The notes: generated from the sequence alone by a model not told the origin. A stretch of 64,000 nt of DNA from Sphingobacterium cavernae (GCF_008520265.1 NZ_VIQM01000065.1:1-64000); one strand, 5' to 3'; positions 25,505-35,707 are shown, counted from the stretch's first letter. Numbers and translations are program-made.

Positions 25505-27163
25505 TCAATGTCTTGTCAATGAGCTGATTAACACAAACGGTTGTTTAAAATTTTGTGTCTTACCATTGTGGTCAAAAATTTGAGCAAACGAAATGTAATG
25601 ACCTCTAGCAGAGCGTTGTGGTGCATCGGTTTTTCCATCCCAATTTATCTTGCCGTGCGTGCCAGCAAGGTTGTGATGCGGTATTTTTTTGACCAATTGG
25701 CCTTTTTCATTGTATATTTCTACAGCGATGATGTAATTCGGATGGATGAGCTCGTAATTAATTTCTAATTCATCTTCATAGCCGTCATCATTTGGAGAAA
25801 AGGTATTGGAGGTTAGGTAAATTTTATTTCGGGGAATATTTAATTCCATTGTAGAATTTTGATATCCCGGAGTTGCACCACCATAAACTGTTGATGCAGA
25901 GTGAAAAGCATTTTCAGCATTATTGGTGCGTTCTAGTGAAATTCCTTTTGGATCAATCACATGTTTGGAATACATATCCGCTGAATAATACACTGAATCT
26001 ATAAAGATATTTTGATTTGAAAATAACGTCACTACGCCTCGTTGATTCGTATACGGAGGCAATGAAGCCTTTTCGAAAATATTCTCTTGAATGGCATTGG
26101 GATAATGTTGTGCAATTATTTTCTTACTGGTTGTAATTACTAAATACTGTTTAGCTTCCAGTAAAAAAAACTGATTGGTAATTACCCTATTGCCTAATTT
26201 GAAGTTTTGCAGATTAATGGGAAATTCAGTTTGATTATATAATTCCACAAAATCGACTCCACCTTCTTTGGGATTAAATAGAATTTCGTTGATGATAATA
26301 TCACTTGTTTTAATTACCTTTTGATCAAAAAGCTTGGTTTCAAATATTGGTAATACAAGATTGCAAATCTTTAACCCTTCTATTCGTAAAGTATACAATT
26401 TTTGGGGATTTAGATTTTTGGATAAGCTCAGAACTATTTGTTCATTTACCAATTCAACTTTTTCAGCATTACCAATTCCCTCATCCAAAGTAAATGTTGC
26501 CGAACTGATATTTGAAAAATATTTGTGTTCAATACTCAAATTTAATTCAACTCGATTCTGTACGATTTTGTAGCTTGAGATAGATGGCTGAGGAATAAAT
26601 TTATTATCTAGAATCGTATTGTTTTTTCCCGGTGTACCACCGCTCAAGGAATTTGTCGCAGACCAATTGAGTTTTATATTGCAATTCCAATTGGAACTTA
26701 TACGTTCCAAACTCCAGCCGTCATTTAGTTTCGTAGTACTATTATACCAACTGTCGCTATAGGTAATTTCATCTAATATATTATCTCCCTGTGTAAGCTT
26801 TATAGTTGCACCAGAATTGTTCAATGCATACCATCTCGGCAGTGCTAGGGCATTTCCATATCTTGTGAATAGAGCTTCTGATTCAGCAGCGCATAAGATT
26901 ACATATTGACTCGGCGCTATCTTGTAACTTGGCAAAGTCACTTGATTGTTATTTACATGTAAGGTTATTGACTTTAAATCAACAGTGCTTGAGGAATTAT
27001 TATACAATTCTATAAACTCAAATGCCGGTAATGAGGCAACATTGTTTGGGTTAATCATAAGCTCATTGATAACAAGCGAACCTGAAGATTGTGTCCAACC
27101 TTTGTAATATGTTAAGCAAGTGAGGATAAGCGAAATTAAATAAAGCTTAAATGTAATTCTCAT
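25505..27163 (-). CDS. Secreted protein with two lamin-tail domains and a FlgD/CHU_C-like C-terminus
   Basis: 552 residues. A signal peptide (about 1-24) ends near GWTQS. A lamin-tail domain follows (INELMINPNNVASLPAFEF through WSLERIS, about 30-155). A second lies at about 290-420 (IINEILFNPKEGGVDFVELYN, ISLERTNNAEN). The C-terminal 100 residues (TFSPNDDGYEDELEINYEL, VEIYNEKGQLVKKI, HGKINWDGKTD, GHYISFAQIFDHNG) resemble the FlgD-like/gliding C-terminal domain of Bacteroidota surface proteins. It is likely exported to the periplasm or cell surface; the exact role is unknown. Confidence 0.85.
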   Translation of the reverse strand: MRITFKLYLISLILTCLTYYKGWTQSSGSLVINELMINPNNVASLPAFEFIELYNNSSSTVDLKSITLHVNNNQVTLPSYKIAPSQYVILCAAESEALFTRYGNALALPRWYALNNSGATIKLTQGDNILDEITYSDSWYNSTTKLNDGWSLERISSNWNCNIKLNWSATNSLSGGTPGKNNTILDNKFIPQPSISSYKIVQNRVELNLSIEHKYFSNISSATFTLDEGIGNAEKVELVNEQIVLSLSKNLNPQKLYTLRIEGLKICNLVLPIFETKLFDQKVIKTSDIIINEILFNPKEGGVDFVELYNQTEFPINLQNFKLGNRVITNQFFLLEAKQYLVITTSKKIIAQHYPNAIQENIFEKASLPPYTNQRGVVTLFSNQNIFIDSVYYSADMYSKHVIDPKGISLERTNNAENAFHSASTVYGGATPGYQNSTMELNIPRNKIYLTSNTFSPNDDGYEDELEINYELIHPNYIIAVEIYNEKGQLVKKIPHHNLAGTHGKINWDGKTDAPQRSARGHYISFAQIFDHNGKTQNFKQPFVLISSLTRH

Positions 27164-27444
27164 GCCCAGTTTTTAGCCTATTAGCGTATGATTCTTTGTC
27201 GAGGCAATTTACAGAATATTTTTCTCTACAATTAAAAATTACATTGCGTTTGTTCAGCCTAACACCTCTTTAAATTAACAAAATCATAATTTTTAAGCTA
27301 TAAATTAGGTGTGTTTTTAAATTTTAAGCCCAAAATAATGCGAATAATTAAAATTTTTGTGTGTTTACTGATTTTAATTTCTTATGTTTGAATCCATTAA
27401 AAAAAAAGAGTATTCACAAAATATTAAAGCACAATTGTAAAGAA

Positions 27445-28434
27445 ATGAAAGTAGCAGTAGTTGGCGCAACTGGTTTAGTTGGGTCCGAAATGTTGACAGT
27501 ATTAGCGGAGAGAAACTTTCCCGTAACAGAATTAATTCCAGTAGCATCAGAAAGAAGTAAGGGTAAGGAAATTGAATTCAAGGGAAATAAGTATAAGGTA
27601 GTTACTCCAACAGAAGCTATTGCACTTAAACCGGATGTGGCTTTATTCTCGGCTGGCGGCAGTACTTCGACAGAATTCGCTCCATTATTTGCTGAAGCGG
27701 GTATTACTGTAATTGACAATTCATCGGCTTGGCGTATGGATCCTACTAAAAAATTGGTAGTACCAGAGGTGAACGGTGATGTATTGACAGCTGATGATAA
27801 AATCATCGCTAACCCAAATTGTTCGACTATTCAAATGGTAGTGGTGTTGAAACCATTGCACGAAAAATATAAAATTAAACGCGTTGTCGTATCGACTTAC
27901 CAATCTGTAACAGGTACTGGTGTAAAAGCGGTTCAACAATTGAACGACGAGCGCGCAGGCGTGGAAGGCGAGAAAGCGTACCCTTACCAAATCGACTTAA
28001 ATGTGATTCCTCAAATCGATGTATTCCAAGATAATGGCTATACAAAAGAGGAAATGAAAATGATTAAGGAGACGAATAAAATCATGCAAGATGATTCGAT
28101 CAAAGTTACAGCAACTACGGTACGTATCCCAGTAATGGGTGGTCACTCGGAATCTGTAAATATTGAATTCGAAAATGATTTTGATTTAGCGGAGTTGCGT
28201 GCAGCATTAGCAGCACAAGAAGGTGTTGTTGTGGTTGATAATCCAGCTAATTTGGAATACCCAATGCCGAAGGATGCACACGGTAAAGATGAGGTTTTCG
28301 TAGGACGTATTCGTCGTGACGAATCACAAGATAAAACAGTTAACCTTTGGGTAGTAGCAGATAATTTGAGAAAAGGTGCGGCAACAAATGCTGTACAAGT
28401 AGCTGAATTATTAGCGAAAAAAGGATTGATTTAA
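27445..28434 (+). CDS. asd: Aspartate-semialdehyde dehydrogenase
   Basis: 329 residues from the ATG at 27445 (MKVAVVGATGLVGSEML). A longer frame from 27361 adds 28 unrelated residues and is rejected. NADP-binding GATGLVGSE, catalytic Cys in NPNCSTIQM, and the substrate-binding ERAGVEGEKAYPYQIDLNVIPQ and PVMGGHSE regions are present. It reduces aspartyl phosphate to the semialdehyde in the lysine, threonine and methionine branch. It ends at a strong hairpin terminator (28459-28487). Confidence 0.96.
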   Translation: MKVAVVGATGLVGSEMLTVLAERNFPVTELIPVASERSKGKEIEFKGNKYKVVTPTEAIALKPDVALFSAGGSTSTEFAPLFAEAGITVIDNSSAWRMDPTKKLVVPEVNGDVLTADDKIIANPNCSTIQMVVVLKPLHEKYKIKRVVVSTYQSVTGTGVKAVQQLNDERAGVEGEKAYPYQIDLNVIPQIDVFQDNGYTKEEMKMIKETNKIMQDDSIKVTATTVRIPVMGGHSESVNIEFENDFDLAELRAALAAQEGVVVVDNPANLEYPMPKDAHGKDEVFVGRIRRDESQDKTVNLWVVADNLRKGAATNAVQVAELLAKKGLI

Positions 28435-28458
28435 ATAATATCCATATAAGGTATTAGT

Positions 28459-28487
28459 AAATGCTGTAAGTTTGACTTACAGCATTT
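28459..28487 (+). terminator. Rho-independent terminator of asd
   Basis: AAATGCTGTAAGT (28459-28471) pairs with ACTTACAGCATTT (28475-28487) across a TTG loop and runs into T7. Confidence 0.9.
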
Positions 28488-28576
28488 TTTTGTTTACTAT
28501 GTAGTTGTCTCCTCTAATTTTTATTCTACAAAAGTAGGACCGATGTAGTTAAACATAACACCAATTGCTTTCATTA

Positions 28577-31075
28577 CTAATCCACTTGAAATACAGCATT
28601 TGCCATCACTAATTTACCAGCATCCCAAAAATTACGGAATAAGACATTATCCACAAGGTAAATAATTGTGCCTGCTCCTACGGATTCTGTTCCGAAGACT
28701 AAACCATTCTTAATCTGCTTACTCAGATTTTGCCCTACAAAGCCACTCATTAAGGCATTCTCTTTGATATAACCGAGATTCCATCCTGCGCCATCTTTGA
28801 AATATTGGTAAAGCGTACCATTTTGGCGCAAGGTGTAATATTCTTTGTTGCCGTACATTAATGGATGTGTAGCATCAAAATCAACTTTATAAATCGCACC
28901 TGCTGTATATTCTTTTAAGGATTCGCGTTCGCGATCCGCATACACTTTTAATGGATTCTCTTTAGCCTTGATTGTTGTATCTTGTTTGATTGGTTTGAGT
29001 TTTACCCAAGATTGTGCAGACAATTGCGACACAGCACTCTCTAATGCTATAACTTTACCACCACCACGTACCCAATTGGCAAAATTTTCTGCTTGGGCTT
29101 TGTCTTGCAAAAATGGATAACTTCCTCCAGGCATAATAAAAACATCAATTTCGGACCATTTTACACGAGACATTTCTCGCGGATTTACCAAAATAATAGG
29201 ATATTTCAATTGCTGATCGAAATAATGCCACACCTCACCTACGTTTAAAGCGCGTATGCCCTCTCCAGCCAACATCAAAACCTTTGGTGACTTAATAGTT
29301 TTCACATCCGAACTACCAAAATCTTTAGCGCCCTCAATGATACCCGAACTGATTGCATATATTTTCAAATCGTGCTGGTCTCCTACTTCTTTCAGGGTCT
29401 TCTTGATATCCACATCTTTGTTGTTGCTGGACATTACTAACATCGAACCTCTGGGAAAATCTTCACCATTCAATTTAAAAGCATACTCCGAACGTTTAAC
29501 AGTAATTTTCTTTTGTAAAAGATCTGCTAATACTTTTGCAGACGAAAAGCCATTCCACTTAATCGCATATCCAAAGCTTTCCGCTAGGTTATTATTTACT
29601 TTTTCTAAACTGTAAGGTTTTGTAGATGTAATTTTATTTTGACTAGCTACAGCGGAAAGACCATACACATAAGGCATCGACCAAGCTGTAATATCGTATG
29701 TAACAGAATCCACCAGTTTAGCCTCCGGCTCAAATAACACACGAACCAAAGCCGCTTTTGGCTGATTGCCCGGAATAACTAAATCTTTATCTTTTGCGGT
29801 ATATGTTATACTTTTCTTTGTCGAGTAGTCCAAACCTTTGAACGTACCTTCGGAAGCGTAATAACGAATTTTATTCTTATCGAGTAAATCAAGCAACGAA
29901 CGGATACTTGACTCCTGATTAGGCTCATATTTAATCACGTAACTTTGGAATGTTGCCAATTCACCAGCATTTGCTTGTTTGTAGAATTTCTTAAACTCTT
30001 CCACTACTTTCAATGAGTTTTGCGAAACTACTTCTACTAAATTCATTCCAGAAGCATGGTGCTGAATCGCTCTATCCACCAAAGTCAACGTATCTTTTTG
30101 ATCGGTGTAAACGCCTAATCCAGCAGAAGTATTTCCTGCCTTTTCGTATGTCATACCAATAGCCCCAGAGTACATCGGGTAGGTATCTCCATACGATGGA
30201 TAGAATAAATCAAAACGTTCTTTCGTGAAATACAACCAACCTTTTTTGTCGAAGTATTTAGCATTATGCTTACCAATGGTTGTTTGAAATTCGCGCTGCC
30301 AAGGTGTGATAACCTCATGCAAAGGTTCTGCCGCTGGCGGAAAATAATAAGGCGCATTGATTCCCATTTCATGGAAATCAATATGAATATGCGGTAACCA
30401 ATCATTGTAAATTTTCATGCGCTGCTGGCTTTCCAATTGCGTTTGCCATGCCCAATCACGATTCAAATCAAAGTAATAATGATTGACACGACCTCCAGGC
30501 CAAGGCTCACTGTGTTCTCTTGCATACAAGTCAGGATGGTATTGAGCACCCAATATTCCGTTCTGCCAATTGTTGTATCGTTCCGTACCGTCAGGATTCA
30601 AACATGGATCGATAATCACCAATGTATTTTCTAATTGCTTTTGTGAAGCAGAATTCTTTGGATTGACCAATTGATACAACGTCATCATCGAAGATTCCAT
30701 AGAGGATGTCTCATTTCCATGCGCATTGTTACTCATCCAAATTATCGCAGGCATATCCACAAGTTCTGTATTTCCAGTCTCTTCTCCAGCTATTTTTAGA
30801 TTGTTTTTGCGGATTGCATCCAATCGTGCAATATTCTTAGCAGAAGAAACAAAAAACACATACATTGGTCTTCCTTCGATCGACTCACCATACTGCTGAA
30901 ATTTAATCTGTTGTGGAGCTTGTTCTGCAACATGCTTATAGTATTCCAAAACTTTCCAATGTGGTGTAATTTTAGTTCCGATTTGACGACCTAAAAATTC
31001 CTCTGGCGATTTTAATTGTGCCCATACTGTGGAGCAAGTAAATACATTTAGCAGAAGTAATACTATCTTTTTCAT
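28577..31075 (-). CDS. Secreted M14-family zinc carboxypeptidase with GATase-like C-terminus
   Basis: 832 residues. A signal peptide precedes residue 20 (VFTCSTVWAQ). The M14 domain shows the zinc motif NAHGNETSS (His and Glu), NPDGTERYNNW, and the third zinc His in IHIDFHEMG; the catalytic Glu is probably in YEKAGN. Around residue 600-690, VFIMPGGSYPFLQDKAQAE and a GGGKVIALESA strand-loop suggest a class I glutamine-amidotransferase-like domain lacking an obvious nucleophile. It probably degrades peptides in the periplasm or outside. Divergent from the trans-sulfuration gene. Confidence 0.9.
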   Translation of the reverse strand: MKKIVLLLLNVFTCSTVWAQLKSPEEFLGRQIGTKITPHWKVLEYYKHVAEQAPQQIKFQQYGESIEGRPMYVFFVSSAKNIARLDAIRKNNLKIAGEETGNTELVDMPAIIWMSNNAHGNETSSMESSMMTLYQLVNPKNSASQKQLENTLVIIDPCLNPDGTERYNNWQNGILGAQYHPDLYAREHSEPWPGGRVNHYYFDLNRDWAWQTQLESQQRMKIYNDWLPHIHIDFHEMGINAPYYFPPAAEPLHEVITPWQREFQTTIGKHNAKYFDKKGWLYFTKERFDLFYPSYGDTYPMYSGAIGMTYEKAGNTSAGLGVYTDQKDTLTLVDRAIQHHASGMNLVEVVSQNSLKVVEEFKKFYKQANAGELATFQSYVIKYEPNQESSIRSLLDLLDKNKIRYYASEGTFKGLDYSTKKSITYTAKDKDLVIPGNQPKAALVRVLFEPEAKLVDSVTYDITAWSMPYVYGLSAVASQNKITSTKPYSLEKVNNNLAESFGYAIKWNGFSSAKVLADLLQKKITVKRSEYAFKLNGEDFPRGSMLVMSSNNKDVDIKKTLKEVGDQHDLKIYAISSGIIEGAKDFGSSDVKTIKSPKVLMLAGEGIRALNVGEVWHYFDQQLKYPIILVNPREMSRVKWSEIDVFIMPGGSYPFLQDKAQAENFANWVRGGGKVIALESAVSQLSAQSWVKLKPIKQDTTIKAKENPLKVYADRERESLKEYTAGAIYKVDFDATHPLMYGNKEYYTLRQNGTLYQYFKDGAGWNLGYIKENALMSGFVGQNLSKQIKNGLVFGTESVGAGTIIYLVDNVLFRNFWDAGKLVMANAVFQVD

Positions 31076-31171
31076 AATGCTATTAAGGTATACGCAATAT
31101 AGAAATAAATCCGCTACAAAGTGGAATGAACATCTGTTGAAAATACCCTATCAAATTAATAGATATTTTGT

Positions 31172-31179
31172 TAGCTTTG
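31172..31179 (+). promoter_or_regulatory. -7 promoter element of the PLP trans-sulfuration gene
   Basis: TAGCTTTG, exact TAnnTTTG, with a predicted leader of about 15-18 nt to the ATG at 31200. It rules out the longer frame beginning at 31029. Confidence 0.7.
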
Positions 31180-31199
31180 GAAAAAAGACCTATATAAAG

Positions 31200-32384
31200 A
31201 TGAGACAGATCGAAACAAACTTGATACATACTGGCGAAGAATTTAACAAAACAAAAGCTGTAGTAGCTCCTATATATCAAACTTCTACTTATTTTGCAGA
31301 CCAAGATCCACAGGAATATATTGCAGCAGCAACTGAACCAAAACATCCTGAATTCTACCATAGGCACGGTAATCCAACGAATAGCCAGGTAGCTGCTGTT
31401 ATCGCTAAGTTGGAGAAGACAGAAGATGCATTGGTACTAGCAACGGGCATGGCAGCAATTAGCACGGCTATCTTGGCTGTTGTGAAAGCAGGAGATCACA
31501 TCGTTGCACAGAATGCACATTATTCGGGTGCTATGCTTTTTCTAAAGGAATTTCTTTCGGAATACGGGATAACGATAACTCACGCAGATCAAACCAATAA
31601 TCAGGCATTTGTAGATGCGATTCAACCAAATACAAAATTGATTTACTTGGAAACTCCTTCCAATCCGAATTTAGATATTACAGACTTAGAATTTGTTGGA
31701 AAGCTAGGTAAGGATAAAGGCATTTTGACGATGGTAGATAATACATTTGCATCACCGATTAATCAGGTGCCTTCAGAATTTGGTATAGATGTGATCTTAC
31801 ATAGTGCTACAAAATATTTGGGTGGTCACTCCGATTTGACGGCTGGTGTCATTTGCGGAAGCAAAGAATTTATTGTCAAAGCTTGGAGACGTTCAATCAC
31901 GTTAGGTGCCAGCTTAAGTCCTTTTGATTCTTGGTTATTATTGCGTGGGTTGAAAACGCTGTCACTTCGCGTACATCAAATCAATGCAAATGCCTTGGCA
32001 TTAGCCGAATGGCTAGAAAAAAATCCAGCTATCAAGAAAGTGTCGTATACAGGTTTGAAATCGCATCCTCAACATGAGTTAGCCGCAAAACAGCTAAAAG
32101 GTCATACAGGTATGTTGTGCATTGAAGTCGCTGGAAAAGACGAATCAGACGAATTTAAAAATGCGCAAACGATATTGAACAATTTGCAATTTTTTGCAAA
32201 TGCAGCTAGCCTTGGTGGGGTAGAATCGTTGGTAGTACATCCAGCGAGTATGTGGGGATCGCATCATTCTTCGACCCAGAAAAAAGTTTCAGGAATTACG
32301 TTAGGCATGCTACGTATTTCTGTAGGTATTGAACATATTGACGACATTATTGCCGATTGGGAACAAGCAATTGGTAAAATATAA
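31200..32384 (+). CDS. Cys/Met metabolism PLP-dependent enzyme (cystathionine gamma-synthase/lyase family)
   Basis: 394 residues from the ATG at 31200 (MRQIETNLIHTGEEF). Conserved blocks: VVAPIYQTSTY, YHRHGNPTNSQVAAVIAKLE, ATGMAAIST, YLETPSNPNLDITDL, MVDNTFASP, and the PLP-binding Lys in HSATKYLGGHSD. The family includes cystathionine gamma-synthase, gamma- and beta-lyases and methionine gamma-lyase; sequence alone does not separate them. It acts in cytosolic sulfur amino acid metabolism. Confidence 0.9.
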   Translation: MRQIETNLIHTGEEFNKTKAVVAPIYQTSTYFADQDPQEYIAAATEPKHPEFYHRHGNPTNSQVAAVIAKLEKTEDALVLATGMAAISTAILAVVKAGDHIVAQNAHYSGAMLFLKEFLSEYGITITHADQTNNQAFVDAIQPNTKLIYLETPSNPNLDITDLEFVGKLGKDKGILTMVDNTFASPINQVPSEFGIDVILHSATKYLGGHSDLTAGVICGSKEFIVKAWRRSITLGASLSPFDSWLLLRGLKTLSLRVHQINANALALAEWLEKNPAIKKVSYTGLKSHPQHELAAKQLKGHTGMLCIEVAGKDESDEFKNAQTILNNLQFFANAASLGGVESLVVHPASMWGSHHSSTQKKVSGITLGMLRISVGIEHIDDIIADWEQAIGKI

Positions 32385-32389
32385 AATAA

Positions 32390-32425
32390 AATAGTGCCTT
32401 AAGAAATATATCTCAAGGCACTATT
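32390..32425. terminator. Bidirectional terminator between convergent genes
   Basis: AATAGTGCCTT (32390-32400) and AAGGCACTATT (32415-32425) form an 11-bp stem with a 14-nt loop, between the PLP enzyme gene and the TlpA-like gene. Confidence 0.75.
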
Positions 32426-32446
32426 GATGAACTACTGTTGTTGTAA

Positions 32447-33568
32447 TTAATTCAATAGCTCGGCAAGTTTAGCTTCTAAAGCTTCACCTCTTAAATTTGA
32501 TGCCACAATTTTGCCCTCTTTATCTAATAAGAAGTTTTGAGGTATACTTCTTATCGAATATTTTGCTGCTACTTCAGATTTCCACCCTTGTAAGTCTGAA
32601 ACATTATGCCATTGACCTAATTGGTCATCCTCTATAGCTTTAACCCAAGCATCCTTCTTTCCAGGATTATCTAAAGAAACCCCTAAAATTGTAAAACCTT
32701 TGTCTTTGAATTTATTGTATGCTGCTACGACATTTGGATTTTCTTGACGACAAGGTCCGCACCATGATGCCCAAAAATCAACTAACACATATTGTCCTTT
32801 TAACGAAGACAACGAAATTTCTTTACCATCAGGAGTCGGCAATGTAAAATCAGGAGCTACAGCACCAATGGCTACACTTCTTAAGTTACTTATTTTCTCC
32901 GTGATAGATTTTCCTTTTGCGCTATTTTGCAAATCTGATGGAAAACTTTTGAAATAGCCTTCATATTCTATAACATTTTCTGCGCTAAGGTTTTCCTCAA
33001 TTATATTAAGTGCAATAATGCTTTTAGATGTTGTTAAATATTCCTGTTGTGACGCTTCAAGTTTTTCGTACAATGGTCCAATTTTTTCACGCAAAGCATT
33101 CACAAAGTTTTCATCGTTCTTTTGTTCATCTGTCGCGTTATAATATTCTTGGTTTACAACATCTATAGCTTGCTCTGTATCTTTTGTTAAACTTTTGAAT
33201 TTCACATATTCCTCATTAACAGAGTTACCTGATAATTTTGCGGCTTTTAAAGTTTCACCTTCTAAATTGATAACACCTTTTGATAAATAAAGGCTTCCAA
33301 AATCTGGATTGCTCAGCTCACGAAGGCTTTTACCTTCTGGCGAAAGAATTACATAAGCTTCAACAGGAGCCGATACAGTACCATTTAATGTAAACTGTCC
33401 ATTCTTAACTTCCGCAGAATCTAATTTTCGTGCAGCACCATCTACATATTGTAAATACACTTTAGCTGGTGCATTATGTGCACCTATTTTACCTTTAACT
33501 GTATAATCTTCTTGAGCAAATGACAAAGCAGGTAACCCCACTAGCATTGCAAATAAAATATTCTTCAT
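32447..33568 (-). CDS. DUF4369-TlpA/ResA-type thioredoxin-like protein
   Basis: 373 residues. A signal peptide (about 1-18, ending LSFAQ) and an N-terminal DUF4369 domain (about 20-110) lead a helical linker and a C-terminal thioredoxin-like domain (about 235-373). The redox site is FWASWCGPCRQENP, and the cis-Pro lies in IRSIPQNFLLD. It acts in the periplasm as a thiol-disulfide oxidoreductase, possibly for cytochrome maturation or redox defence. Promoter at 33594-33601. Confidence 0.92.
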   Translation of the reverse strand: MKNILFAMLVGLPALSFAQEDYTVKGKIGAHNAPAKVYLQYVDGAARKLDSAEVKNGQFTLNGTVSAPVEAYVILSPEGKSLRELSNPDFGSLYLSKGVINLEGETLKAAKLSGNSVNEEYVKFKSLTKDTEQAIDVVNQEYYNATDEQKNDENFVNALREKIGPLYEKLEASQQEYLTTSKSIIALNIIEENLSAENVIEYEGYFKSFPSDLQNSAKGKSITEKISNLRSVAIGAVAPDFTLPTPDGKEISLSSLKGQYVLVDFWASWCGPCRQENPNVVAAYNKFKDKGFTILGVSLDNPGKKDAWVKAIEDDQLGQWHNVSDLQGWKSEVAAKYSIRSIPQNFLLDKEGKIVASNLRGEALEAKLAELLN

Positions 33569-33593
33569 CTAATCTTGTAACTTAGTTATCTAT

Positions 33594-33601
33594 CAAAGAT
33601 A
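33594..33601 (-). promoter_or_regulatory. -7 promoter element of the TlpA-like gene
   Basis: TATCTTTG on the minus strand, exact TAnnTTTG; leader of about 20 nt to the ATG at 33568. Confidence 0.7.
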
Positions 33602-33656
33602 GATTTTATACCGATTAATTATTTTCCTTTTACGAATTTTTAACACCAATTAACAG

Positions 33657-34481
33657 TTACCAGCGTCCGCTTGCGCCACCACCGCCGAAATCACCTCCTC
33701 CGAAACCTCCGAAGCCACCTCCAGAACCTCCGCCACCGAAACCGCCAAAACCGCCGCCGCCGCCACGGGAATTCCCGCCACCGCCTAGGCCGCTCAATAG
33801 CATCCACCAGAATAGATCATTTGAGCCTTTGCCATTAATCACTTTACCACCTCTATTATTGCCGCCTCCACCTTTTGATATCAAAGCAAAGATCATCACG
33901 ATCACCACTATAACAAAAATTCCACTAATGCCTCCGCCACCATCAGAAGATTTTGATGATCTTTTTTCAACTTTATATTCACCTTTGGTGTAAGAAATAA
34001 TGGAGTTTGTTGCATTATCCAATCCAGCGTAATAATCGCCAGATCTAAAAGCTGGTTTGATATCGTTCTCAATAATTCGGTACGCAATTGCATCTGGCAG
34101 TGCTCCTTCAACACCATACCCCGTCTGAATAGTTACCGCACGATCACCAATAGCCGCCAATAATAGGACTCCATTGTTGTATTTGGCATCACCTATACCC
34201 CATTTTTTAGCTAAACGAACTGCATAATCCGCGACATCATAACCATCAGTACTATTTACCAATACCACTGCGATTTGAGTAGAAGTCGTATCATTAAATG
34301 CAACCAACTTACGTTCTAATGCATCTCGTTGTGATGAGGATAATGTATTGGTAAAATCCGAAACAATCGTACGAGATACAGGCGGCAAATCTTGTCCGAA
34401 TAGCGTCGTAATTGCGCTAATGAACAATAGAGCTGTAAAAAATAAGGAGGGTAAAATTTTATTTTTCTTTAGAGAAATCAT
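33657..34481 (-). CDS. TPM-domain membrane protein with Gly-rich tail
   Basis: 274 residues from the ATG at 34481; an upstream TTG at 34502 is unlikely. A signal-anchor (ILPSLFFTALLFISAITTLFG) leads a TPM domain (VSDFTNTLSSSQRDALERKL, TQIAVVLVNS, WGIGDAKYNNGVLLLAAI, QTGYGVEGALPD). A transmembrane helix (IFVIVVIVMIFALIS) and a Gly/Arg/Phe-rich tail (residues about 205-274) follow. This is the YgcG layout and usually travels with LemA. It starts 10 bp after the second TPM gene. Function unknown, possibly envelope stress or membrane protein assembly. Confidence 0.9.
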   Translation of the reverse strand: MISLKKNKILPSLFFTALLFISAITTLFGQDLPPVSRTIVSDFTNTLSSSQRDALERKLVAFNDTTSTQIAVVLVNSTDGYDVADYAVRLAKKWGIGDAKYNNGVLLLAAIGDRAVTIQTGYGVEGALPDAIAYRIIENDIKPAFRSGDYYAGLDNATNSIISYTKGEYKVEKRSSKSSDGGGGISGIFVIVVIVMIFALISKGGGGNNRGGKVINGKGSNDLFWWMLLSGLGGGGNSRGGGGGFGGFGGGGSGGGFGGFGGGDFGGGGASGRW

Positions 34482-34491
34482 AGAATCAATA

Positions 34492-34926
34492 TTAATGACC
34501 AAAATGAATGTCGTTTGGTAATTCGTTCACATCGTCTTCTTGACGCGGAAAAAAATGGTGCAGTTGCTCTCCTGCATCGTGTATGCCTTCTACCAATCCC
34601 GATGCGTAATCACCAACTTTAAAATGTGCTAACATCTTGTTTTTTGTATTTTCCCAAAAGTCACTTGGTACTTTAGCATTAATACCTGCATCACCAATAA
34701 TAGCGAATTGATGGTCTGCAACAGCCAAGTATACTAACACGCCATTGCGGCGCAACGTCTTATGCATATTGAGTTCGAAAAAGTATTTTTCTGCCTTCTG
34801 AATTGCAGTAAGATTATTTCCAACTACATTTTCTACGACAACGCGGATTTCACCAGAAGTCATATTCTCTGCTACACTTACAGCATGCACGACGCGCTCT
34901 TGCTCATCTGAATTTAAAATAGCCAT
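34492..34926 (-). CDS. Soluble TPM-domain protein
   Basis: 144 residues from the ATG at 34926 (MAILNSDEQERVVHAV). A TPM domain without signal or membrane anchor: AENMTSGEIRVVVEN, KTLRRNGVLVYLAVADHQFAIIGD and VGDYASGLVEGIHDAG. The second gene of a lemA-TPM-TPM operon, a widely conserved trio in Bacteroidota. Probably works with the other two at the inner membrane; its biochemical activity is unknown. Confidence 0.88.
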   Translation of the reverse strand: MAILNSDEQERVVHAVSVAENMTSGEIRVVVENVVGNNLTAIQKAEKYFFELNMHKTLRRNGVLVYLAVADHQFAIIGDAGINAKVPSDFWENTKNKMLAHFKVGDYASGLVEGIHDAGEQLHHFFPRQEDDVNELPNDIHFGH

Positions 34927-35006
34927 ATCATTACTAAAAATAAAAGATGAATACTGGACTATATACAACTCCAATATTCATCTTAATATACAATGGATTA
35001 AAAAGT

Positions 35007-35585
35007 CTAGAATGAAACTGTAGGAGCTTTATCCGAACCTTCTGCTGCTTGGAAAGTACCTTTTGCTTTAAAGCCAAAAATACCCGCCATTATATTGTTA
35101 GGGAAACTACGAACAGTCGTATTGAAGTCTTGAACAGCCTCATTATAGGTTCTACGTTCCACTGAAATACGGTTTTCCGTTCCTTCTAATTGCGCTTGCA
35201 ACTCTTGGAAATTAGAATTTGCTTTTAAATCAGGGTATGCTTCTACGCTTACTAACAAACGACCTATAGACTGCGATAACGCATCTTGTGATTGCTGAAA
35301 TTTAGCAATAGACTCATCAGACAAATCATCAGGATTTACACTTACAGAAGTTGCTTTAGCACGTGCTTCGACTACAGCTGTCAATGTTCCTTGCTCATGT
35401 TGTGCAGCACCTTTGACTGTCGACACCAAATTAGGAATCAAATCTGCACGACGTTGATACGCGTTCTCAACTTGTGCCCATTTTGCTTTCACGTTTTCAT
35501 CTTTTGATACCATTGTATTGTATCCGCAAGAACTAAAAGAAAGCGTAATAAACAAGCCAACTAGGGCAAATAATAATTTTTTCAT
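35007..35585 (-). CDS. LemA family lipoprotein
   Basis: 192 residues from the ATG at 35585. N-terminal signal with lipobox FSSC (ITLSFSSCGYN). The LemA core is helical: VKAKWAQVENAYQRRADLIPNL, LVSVEAYPDLKANSNFQELQ and the TENRISVERRTYNEAVQDFN segment. First gene of the operon with two TPM proteins. LemA proteins are membrane-associated and of poorly defined function. Confidence 0.92.
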   Translation of the reverse strand: MKKLLFALVGLFITLSFSSCGYNTMVSKDENVKAKWAQVENAYQRRADLIPNLVSTVKGAAQHEQGTLTAVVEARAKATSVSVNPDDLSDESIAKFQQSQDALSQSIGRLLVSVEAYPDLKANSNFQELQAQLEGTENRISVERRTYNEAVQDFNTTVRSFPNNIMAGIFGFKAKGTFQAAEGSDKAPTVSF

Positions 35586-35699
35586 GTGTGATAAATTCAA
35601 TCTGTTTGTCTAAATGTACAAATAAGTTTTTAAAAATCTAAAATACAAAGTCAAAGCGAATGCCAAAATCTGCATACTGACAATTCATCATCATTTTTG

Positions 35700-35707
35700 T
35701 AACTTTG
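35700..35707 (+). promoter_or_regulatory. -7 promoter element of the FAD dehydrogenase gene
   Basis: TAACTTTG, exact TAnnTTTG. A GTG at 35707 is inside it, which moves the start codon to the ATG at 35746 with a leader of about 35 nt. Confidence 0.7.
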